Of a DNA stretch of 64,000 bases, positions 58,476-64,000 are shown piece by piece. The notes under the pieces were generated by a model that saw nothing but the letters and a program-made list of their open reading frames with translations, ran no database searches and had not been told where the DNA came from. The stretch lies in the NCBI GenBank assembly GCA_016707605.1, contig JADJHJ010000006.1, positions 1 to 64,000 of the forward strand, given 5' to 3'. How positions within the stretch are numbered: the stretch's first letter is position 1; the number at the start of each line of letters is the position of its first letter. Both the position numbers and the translations under genes were made by a program. Source of the stretch: Candidatus Promineofilum glycogenicum. GTDB taxonomy: Bacteria; Chloroflexota; Anaerolineae; Promineifilales; Promineifilaceae.

Positions 58476-59903
58476 ATGATGAACCACAACACTCCCCTTC
58501 TCCGCAACTGGTGCGTCGTCTGGCTTGGCCTGGCGGCGCTGCTGCTGGCCGCCTGCGGCGGCGCGCCGCCCGACGTGGCGGCCACGGCCACCTTCCCGGC
58601 CGCGCCAACTGACCCCACCGCCATCGGCGCATTGCCGACCGCCACCGGCGAGTTGCCGACCGGCTACCCAGCGGCCACGCCCACCGCCGAGCTACCGACC
58701 GGCTACCCGGCGGCGACAACCGAGGGCGCATTGCCGGCCGGCGACCCCGGCGCGACGGCCGTTGCCGAACTGCCCGCCTCGACCGACGCCATCTACGTTC
58801 CCTACATCGGTCAGGGCGCGGAGTTGCCGACGGCCACCCCTGAGCCGCCGACCGCTACGCCTACCACTGCGCCATCGCCCACGGCCACGACCGCGCCGAC
58901 CGTCCCGCCTGGCGCTTCGCCCACACCCATCGCCGTGGTCGACTTCGACGCCGTGGCCGCCGAACTGGCCGCCCGCGACGAGATGCTGGTCTACAACAAG
59001 ATCGGCTTCCACGTCACCTTCCTGGAAGAGAGCGACCAGCTCGACGGCTACATGCGTCGGCTCGACGCCGAGGGCGTGCCCTTCTTCCTGAAGAGCGTCG
59101 ACAACGCCGAACCGCTCTACAAGGCCCAGGAACTGATGAAGGTCAGCGGCGTAGAGCACACCCTCGTCTATCGCTCCACGCGCTACGACGTGCCCGACTA
59201 CAACCTCGACCCCATTCTGGCCGCCGAGACGTATTGGGAGTTAGAAAAGGCCATCTGGCCGCCGGAGCTAGACCCATCCGTCGTCTGGCTGGAGACGATG
59301 AACGAGCTGGACAAGACGCGCTCCGAGTGGCTGGCCCAGTTCGCCCTGCGCACGGCGCAACTGGCGCTGCGCGACGGCCAGCGCTGGGCGGCCTTCGGCT
59401 GGGCCTCGGGCGAGCCGGAGCCGAGCGACTGGGAGTCGCCGGCCATGCTGGAGCTACTGCGCCTCATCGCCGCCAACCCCGACCAACTGGCCATCGCCCT
59501 GCACGAGTACAGCTACACCTCGGACGACATCGGCGACGACTACCCGCACAAGGTCGGCCGCTTCCTCGACCTGTTCCGCGTGGCCGACCGGCACGGCATC
59601 GCCCGGCCGACGGTACTCATCACCGAGTGGGGCTGGAGCTACGACCACATCCCGGCCGAACCGCCGGCGATGGAGGACGTGACCTGGGCCGCCCGCCTCT
59701 ACGCCGCCTACCCGCAGATCAAGGGCGCGGCCATCTGGAACCTGGGCAAGCTGGAAGACACGCTGCTGCCGCTCAATGGCCAGGTGCGCGAGCTGATCGA
59801 CAACATGCTGGCCCTCAGCCTGGACACAACCTTCAGCGCGCCGGCGCTGCCGCAGCAAACGCCATTGGATGCCGCACAATTCCCGCCGCCGGAAAACGAT
59901 TGA
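58476..59903 (+). CDS. glycoside-hydrolase-like lipoprotein
   Basis: 475 residues. The lipoprotein signal is LAALLLAACGG. A long Pro/Thr linker includes a repeated ELPTGYPAAT unit. The domain from about residue 150 has TIM-barrel glycosidase features: VVWLETMNELDK and VLITEWGWSYDH carry the likely acid/base and nucleophile glutamates, as in GH39/GH53-type folds. It would cut a polysaccharide outside the cell. The final 30 residues are low-complexity. The family assignment is approximate. Confidence 0.75.
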   Translation: MMNHNTPLLRNWCVVWLGLAALLLAACGGAPPDVAATATFPAAPTDPTAIGALPTATGELPTGYPAATPTAELPTGYPAATTEGALPAGDPGATAVAELPASTDAIYVPYIGQGAELPTATPEPPTATPTTAPSPTATTAPTVPPGASPTPIAVVDFDAVAAELAARDEMLVYNKIGFHVTFLEESDQLDGYMRRLDAEGVPFFLKSVDNAEPLYKAQELMKVSGVEHTLVYRSTRYDVPDYNLDPILAAETYWELEKAIWPPELDPSVVWLETMNELDKTRSEWLAQFALRTAQLALRDGQRWAAFGWASGEPEPSDWESPAMLELLRLIAANPDQLAIALHEYSYTSDDIGDDYPHKVGRFLDLFRVADRHGIARPTVLITEWGWSYDHIPAEPPAMEDVTWAARLYAAYPQIKGAAIWNLGKLEDTLLPLNGQVRELIDNMLALSLDTTFSAPALPQQTPLDAAQFPPPEND

Positions 59904-59977
59904 CCGGTATTGGAAATAAGTAGTCTACGGTATAATGAACTCAGTGCTATGACCAGGCTGGCTTTCGAGGAAGTGCC

Positions 59978-60211
59978 ATGCAGAACAATACAGTTATAAG
60001 TGTTGATCAGATTCGGGAGCGGCTCAGTTTGTTGCAGCTTCAGATGAACTGGCTGCAACACGAGATGAGCGTCCTTCAACAAGCTCTGGAAATAGAGCCT
60101 GGTCAGACGACGCCTACATTTGCTTCTTTGTATGGCGCTTGGGCAAGCGTTGAAATTACCGACGAAGATTTGTATGACGCTCGGCTGAAAATACCCGAGA
60201 ATCTAGAATGA
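59978..60211 (+). CDS. VapB-like antitoxin
   Basis: 77 residues with a helical N-terminus (IRERLSLLQLQMNWLQHEM) and a C-terminal FASLYGAWASVEITDEDLYD segment typical of antitoxins that pair with PIN toxins. Its stop overlaps the toxin start (ATGA), so translation is coupled. GC is low for this window, as in acquired modules. Confidence 0.75.
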   Translation: MQNNTVISVDQIRERLSLLQLQMNWLQHEMSVLQQALEIEPGQTTPTFASLYGAWASVEITDEDLYDARLKIPENLE

Positions 60212-60597
60212 GATATGTACTCGATACGCATGCGCTGGTTTGGTTTCTGGCAAAGGACAAGCGCCTGAGCAAACGGGCGCGAGATGTGATCCAGGATCCA
60301 CAGGCAAACCTCATTGTGCCAACTATAGTTCTTGCAGAAGTAAAGCACATTGCTGATCGGAAACGTGTACCAGTCTCCTTTGCAGAAGTTTTAAGTGCTG
60401 TGACTGCATCAGCCAACTACACAGTTGCCCCGCTCGACATCCCTACCATCGCCCACTTACCGGCCAGTCTCGATATCCATGATGCGCTTATTGTGGCAAC
60501 AGCCTTGCATGTGCGTCAACTCTACAATGACGAAGTAACTGTCTTAACAATGGACTTAAAGATCACAGAATCTACCTTGACTAAGACTCTATGGTAG
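60208..60597 (+). CDS. PIN-domain toxin (VapC-like)
   Basis: 129 residues. Start MRYVLDTHALVWFLAKD with the first catalytic Asp, an inner acid in VLAEVKHIAD, and LDIHDALIVATAL and VLTMDLKI near the end. This is the PIN ribonuclease pattern of type II toxin-antitoxin systems; the protein cleaves RNA when free of the antitoxin encoded just upstream. Confidence 0.88.
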   Translation: MRYVLDTHALVWFLAKDKRLSKRARDVIQDPQANLIVPTIVLAEVKHIADRKRVPVSFAEVLSAVTASANYTVAPLDIPTIAHLPASLDIHDALIVATALHVRQLYNDEVTVLTMDLKITESTLTKTLW

Positions 60598-60630
60598 TCT
60601 TGAAAGGCTCCTGGCTGGATTCTCAGTTAA

Positions 60631-61362
60631 TCATCTTTCAATCTCCCGAATCTCGCGCAAGAGGGCCATCGCCCGCGATATGAGCACCTGATTCTCCGGC
60701 TTGTTGGGCCACAGGCTCGCGCCGGACGGGTGGGGCAGCGGAACGACAAAGCGGCCGTGGCGGGTGGCGAGTGGCGAGTGGCGAGTCACGGGCTTAGCTT
60801 CTTCACCCGCCACCCGCCACTCGCCACTCGCCACTATCTTTGCCTGGCTCAGATCGAAGTTGAGCGGATCGGCCACCTCCGGCGGGAAGTAGGCCGCCGT
60901 GCCGATGATCTCATCCAGGCGCATAGTTGCCGGATAGAGCAGCTTGATGGCCAGCCCGCCAACGAGGATGAGCAGCCGCGGATTGACCAGGCGCAACTCC
61001 TGCTCCAGCCACGGCCGGCAGAGGGCCTGCTCGAAGGGCGTGGCCACACGATCCCCCTTGCCACTGTCGCTGCGGCCGGGGTAGCACTTGGTGATGGCTG
61101 TCATGTAGGCCGTGGCCCGGAACTCCGCCTCGTCCCAACCCGCCTCGGCCAGCCACTTGAACAGGCGCTTGCCGCTGCCGGCGTTGAACGGCCGCTTAAC
61201 GATGGCCTCGGTCGGCCCCGGCGCCTGGCCGATGAGCATCAGCCCCGCCCCCGCCCCGCGGCTGAACACCGGCCCCGGCGCGATCCAGTACCCCTCCTCC
61301 AGGCAGCGGCGGCAGCCGCGCAGTTCGTCATGCAGTTCGTCGAACCCGATAGCCGGCGTCAT
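60631..61362 (-). CDS. uracil-DNA glycosylase family protein carrying a palindromic insert
   Basis: 243 residues. A Fe-S type UDG (family 4/5): four cysteines C17, C20, C93 and C115 can bind the cluster, GQAPG is at 45-49 and HPSG at 211-214. It removes uracil from DNA. Residues 177-202 are encoded exactly by a 78-bp palindrome (60757-60834) of GGCGAGTGGCGAGTGG words; removal leaves SQAKIGRFVVPLPHPSG, which is a natural join. The insert is in phase, so the protein may still work. It overlaps galK (ATGA). Confidence 0.9.
   Translation of the reverse strand: MTPAIGFDELHDELRGCRRCLEEGYWIAPGPVFSRGAGAGLMLIGQAPGPTEAIVKRPFNAGSGKRLFKWLAEAGWDEAEFRATAYMTAITKCYPGRSDSGKGDRVATPFEQALCRPWLEQELRLVNPRLLILVGGLAIKLLYPATMRLDEIIGTAAYFPPEVADPLNFDLSQAKIVASGEWRVAGEEAKPVTRHSPLATRHGRFVVPLPHPSGASLWPNKPENQVLISRAMALLREIREIER
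60757..60834. repeat. 78-bp palindrome in phase within the UDG gene
   Basis: GTGGCGGGTGGCGAGTGGCG (60757 onward) pairs with CGCCACTCGCCACTCGCCAC (ending 60834) with a short centre. Its edges coincide with codon edges 177 and 202 of the gene. Related words occur in one arm at 42510-42540. Confidence 0.93.
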
Positions 61363-62504
61363 GCGGCCGGCTCCACCAGCCCCGCCCCGGCCGCCGGTCG
61401 GGCGACAAAAAGGTCGGGCGTCAGATGGGTACTCTGCTCATATTCGCGCGCGACGTTGGCCATAAACGGGGCCACGTCCGCCTCGCGCACCAGGGCGATG
61501 GCGCAGCCGCCGAAGCCCGCGCCGGTCATGCGCGCCCCCAGGCAGCCGCCTTGCCGCCGGGCGCTGTTGACCATCGTGTCCAGCGTGTGGGAAGTCACCT
61601 CGTAGTCGTCGCGCAGGCTGTCGTGGCTGGCGTTCATCAGCCGGCCTAGTTCGTCGGCGTCGCCGGCGCCCATCGCTCCGGCCGCGCGCAACGTGCGCTC
61701 GTTCTCGGTGATGACGTGGCGCGCCCGGCGGAAGACGACAGCGTCCAGACGGTCGGCCGCTCGCTCCAGATCGGCGGGGCTGGCGTCGCGCAGGGCGGGC
61801 ACGCCCAGCACCTCGGCCGCCCGCTCGCACTCCGCCCGGCGCTGGTTGTAGGCCGAGTTCACCAGGCCGCGCGGGGTTTTCGTGTCCATGACGACGACGG
61901 CCGTCCCCGGTGGAAGCGGCACGGGCGACAGCGACAGCGCGCGGCAGTCCATCAGCAGCGCGTGGCCGGCGACGCCGTTGGCCGAGATGAGTTGGTCCAT
62001 GATGCCCGTCTGCAACCCCAGCCACCGGTTCTCGGTCTGCTGGCCGATCTGGGCCATGCGCCGGGCGTCCCAGGCGAAGCCCGACACGGCGGCGAACGCC
62101 CGCGCCACGGCCAACTCCAGCGCCGCCGACGACGACAGGCCGGAGCCGATGGGCACGTCGCCGCGCAGCACCCCTTCCCAGCCGGACAGGGTGTAGCCAT
62201 TCTCTTGCAGCGCCCAGGCCACGCCGGTCACGTAGCGGCCCCAGGCGGCGGTGTCGCGCGGCAGCGCGTCCAGGCCGAACGTGAGCGCGTCGTTCATGTC
62301 CAGCGCCTGGACGCTCACCGTGCCGTCGCGGGGGCGCAGGGCGATCCACGTCGCCCGGTCAATGGCCATCGGCAGGCAGAAGCCGTCGTTGTAGTCGGTG
62401 TGCTCGCCGATCAGATTAACCCGGCCGGGAGCTTGCACAATGAACGCCGGTCGCCCGTCGAAATGGTCGGCAAACGCTTGTACAACACGTTCCACTGGGT
62501 TCAT
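61359..62504 (-). CDS. galK: galactokinase
   Basis: 381 residues of the GHMP family. Motif 1 is GRVNLIGEHTDYNDG (27-41), the phosphate loop is GSGLSSSA (120-127) and motif 3 is MTGAGFGGC. It phosphorylates galactose at C1 in the Leloir pathway. The ATG at 62504 has an AAGGGG site at good distance; GTG 62516 is too close to it. Its stop overlaps the UDG start (ATGA), so both are in one operon. No galT or galE is near. Confidence 0.95.
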   Translation of the reverse strand: MNPVERVVQAFADHFDGRPAFIVQAPGRVNLIGEHTDYNDGFCLPMAIDRATWIALRPRDGTVSVQALDMNDALTFGLDALPRDTAAWGRYVTGVAWALQENGYTLSGWEGVLRGDVPIGSGLSSSAALELAVARAFAAVSGFAWDARRMAQIGQQTENRWLGLQTGIMDQLISANGVAGHALLMDCRALSLSPVPLPPGTAVVVMDTKTPRGLVNSAYNQRRAECERAAEVLGVPALRDASPADLERAADRLDAVVFRRARHVITENERTLRAAGAMGAGDADELGRLMNASHDSLRDDYEVTSHTLDTMVNSARRQGGCLGARMTGAGFGGCAIALVREADVAPFMANVAREYEQSTHLTPDLFVARPAAGAGLVEPAA

Positions 62505-62529
62505 AGATTCGCTCACCCCTTATTACTCA

Positions 62530-63351
62530 TCAAGATAGTCGCGGCGGCCCCTGCGCAACGCGCCGCCACACGGCTTCTGGGCTTTCTGCGTTCCAAAGCG
62601 CCTCGATCCACCACGTCGCCCCGGCCGCGGCCCACTCGCGGATGGTGGCCGCCGCCTCGTCCGGCCGGTCGCCCGGCGTCGCCCCCTCGGCCACAATGTC
62701 GAACGGCGTCGTTGCCGTCCGGTTGGCGGCCACGTAGGCGGCGATCTCTCGCACGTCGTCGGGCGTCAGCGGCCGGTGCTCCCCTTCGGGCGTCAGGGGG
62801 TTGGGCAGGATGCCATCGTAACGCAGGACGCGGGCCAGCGACTTCGGCCGCTGCCACGCGCCGACGACCCAGATGGGGATGCGCGGCTGCTGGACGGGCG
62901 GCGCGGGCGGCATGAACTCGGTTGGCTTTACCTGATAGTGCTTACCGTCGTAGCTGAACGGCTGGCCGCGCCACAGGCCGGTCAGGATGTCCAGCCCTTC
63001 GTCCATCAGCTCGGCGCGCGTCTTGCGGTCGGTCACTTCGCCGAACTCGGCGAAGCCCGTCTCCGGCGCGCCCAGGCCGACGGCGAGGATAACCCGGCCG
63101 CCGGACAGGTTGTCGAGCGTGGCCGTCTCGCCGGCCAGCTTCCACGGCCGCATCCGCGATAGCGGCGTCAGCATCGTCCCCAGCCGGATGCGCTGCGTGA
63201 CCATCGCCGCCGCCGCCAGGCACACCCAGGCATCCACTCCCCACACCGGTTCCCAGACAAAGAAGGCGTCCCAACCCGCCTCCTCCGCAGCACGGGCCAT
63301 GTCGGCCGCCGTCCGCGCGTCACCACTTGGTAGAACAAAGCCGTATTTCAT
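62530..63351 (-). CDS. LLM class F420-dependent oxidoreductase
   Basis: 273 residues with the luciferase-like barrel pattern MKYGFVLPSGDARTAADMARAAEEAGWDAFFVWEP, RIRLGTMLTPLSRMRP, TATLDNLSGGRVILAVGLG and a middle helical region. Such enzymes use F420 or FMN; F420 is plausible in Chloroflexota. The substrate is unknown. It is followed by galK on the same strand after 25 bp and could share its transcript. Confidence 0.88.
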   Translation of the reverse strand: MKYGFVLPSGDARTAADMARAAEEAGWDAFFVWEPVWGVDAWVCLAAAAMVTQRIRLGTMLTPLSRMRPWKLAGETATLDNLSGGRVILAVGLGAPETGFAEFGEVTDRKTRAELMDEGLDILTGLWRGQPFSYDGKHYQVKPTEFMPPAPPVQQPRIPIWVVGAWQRPKSLARVLRYDGILPNPLTPEGEHRPLTPDDVREIAAYVAANRTATTPFDIVAEGATPGDRPDEAAATIREWAAAGATWWIEALWNAESPEAVWRRVAQGPPRLS

Positions 63352-63401
63352 GGGGCGAGTATAGCCCGATCCCCCGCCCTATGGGAGGGTCTGCGGCGGA
63401 G

Positions 63402-63441
63402 AGAAAACCCTCTCCCTGACCCTCTCCCGGAGGGCGAGGGG
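63402..63441. repeat. short inverted repeat, CCCTCTCCC type
   Basis: ACCCTCTCCCTGACCCTCTC pairs with GGAGGGCGAGGGGA. This word is known as an intergenic repeat in many bacterial genomes. Confidence 0.6.
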
Positions 63442-63497
63442 ACAATCATCGGAAACTTCTGAGATCTTGGTGTATAATTCTGGTTAAGAGGTTAGGT

Positions 63498-63776
63498 ATG
63501 GCAGACACGATAGTAGAATCCAGTTATAGTGTCCTGTTGCCCGAAGAGGTGCGCCCCCATATCGTGGTTGGCCAGCGATACGCTGTTACGGTCGGTGCGG
63601 ACGGCGAGTTAGTGCTAACCCCAATTGATCAGCGCCCTCTCTCTGAAGTAATAGACGACATCTTACACCGTACCGCGGGCCTTTGGCGAAACCGGGAGGA
63701 TGTACCGAGTGACGGTGTCGAATACGTGAATCAACTTCGGCTGAGCCGCCGCCTGAACGACCTGACGGATTCATGA
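63498..63776 (+). CDS. AbrB/MazE-like antitoxin
   Basis: 92 residues. The N-terminal SpoVT/AbrB-like beta part (YSVLLPEEVRPHIVVGQRYAVTVGADGELVLTPI) and a helical tail (LSRRLNDLTDS) fit an antitoxin that binds its own promoter. It is followed by a PIN gene after 1 bp. Confidence 0.7.
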   Translation: MADTIVESSYSVLLPEEVRPHIVVGQRYAVTVGADGELVLTPIDQRPLSEVIDDILHRTAGLWRNREDVPSDGVEYVNQLRLSRRLNDLTDS

Positions 63777-63777
63777 C

Positions 63778-64000
63778 ATGATCGTTGACACCGACATCCT
63801 GATAGACCACTTTCACGGTAATGCCGATGCTACGGCATTTGTGCGCGAGGCGCTGCTGCATGGCGAACCCTTGCTCATTTCCATAGCCACCGTAAGCGAG
63901 TTACTTGCCGGTATGCGCCCCGGCGAAGAGGAAGACACAAATGCTCTGCTGTCCTTGTTCCGCATCTATCCGGCGGATGAACCTATAGCTCGTATCGCCG
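63778..64000 (+). CDS. PIN-domain toxin, cut by the window edge
   Basis: 74 codons are visible, starting MIVDTDILIDHFHGN with the first catalytic Asp residues and ATVSELLAGMRPGE with the second acid. The ATG overlaps nothing but lies 1 bp after the antitoxin stop. It is typical of a VapC ribonuclease; the rest lies beyond the window. Confidence 0.85.
   Translation, partial: MIVDTDILIDHFHGNADATAFVREALLHGEPLLISIATVSELLAGMRPGEEEDTNALLSLFRIYPADEPIARIA

Overview
The window is a continuous piece of a high-GC bacterial chromosome, most likely from the Chloroflexota (Anaerolineae/Ardenticatenia side, such as Candidatus Promineifilum or relatives). This is inferred from overall gene content, many proline/threonine-rich lipoproteins, the alaS-ruvX-mltG order, a galactokinase next to an F420-type oxidoreductase, and a secreted protein ending in a Chloroflexi-like LFLPFV tail. 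No rRNA is present, so the lineage is not proven. There is no phage, CRISPR array or insertion sequence with a transposase.

Layout. 1-6.05 kb: alaS, a baseplate-J-like membrane protein, ruvX and mltG. 6.2-14.5 kb: envelope genes (a shortened solute-binding-like lipoprotein, a coiled-coil membrane protein, an Slt-type lytic transglycosylase, two paralogous membrane proteins). 14.6-18.4 kb: a MiaB-like methylthiotransferase facing a moxR-DUF58 operon. 18.7-28.8 kb: three exported proteins, ending in a beta-helix plus RCC1 giant of about 2,096 residues. 29-32.1 kb: a multi-pass membrane protein and gyrB. 32.1-34.5 kb: an AT-richer, gene-poor island. 34.5-37.2 kb: modB, modA and a PadR regulator, without modC. 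37.3-49.9 kb: nuclease, small kinase, YbaK deacylase, PuuD amidotransferase, rplS with its own promoter and leader, nnr, tRNA-Arg, a MoaD/ThiS protein, a conserved unknown pair, a LysM-M23 peptidase, an HD hydrolase, a glycosyltransferase and a TPR protein. 50-52.1 kb: groES-groEL under a perfect CIRCE operator. 52.3-64 kb: SDR, small exported proteins, a PP2C-like phosphatase, an esterase, a glycosidase-like lipoprotein, a VapBC module, galK-udg, an LLM oxidoreductase and a second toxin-antitoxin pair cut by the window edge.

The most unusual feature is not a gene. Almost every gap between genes holds a long, near-perfect inverted repeat whose arms are built from short tandem words (for example CGCAGATTA, ACGCAAAGAACG, CGGAGAAACGCAGAG, TTAGGGA, GGTTCCA, AGTAGGTC). 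Several word families recur at distant sites, some are nested inside one another, and many begin within a few bases of a stop codon. Two sit inside genes: a 78-bp copy lies exactly in phase in a uracil-DNA glycosylase gene and adds 26 codons, and a 55-bp G-rich copy breaks the MiaB-like gene, whose frame is restored if exactly those 55 bp are removed. This suggests a set of small palindromic elements that insert into and spread through this genome.

About nine genes also carry one-base frame changes, mostly at short homopolymers, and a 23-G run lies in the worst of them. Most are probably sequencing or assembly errors rather than true pseudogenes. Coordinates for those genes span the whole reconstructed gene.
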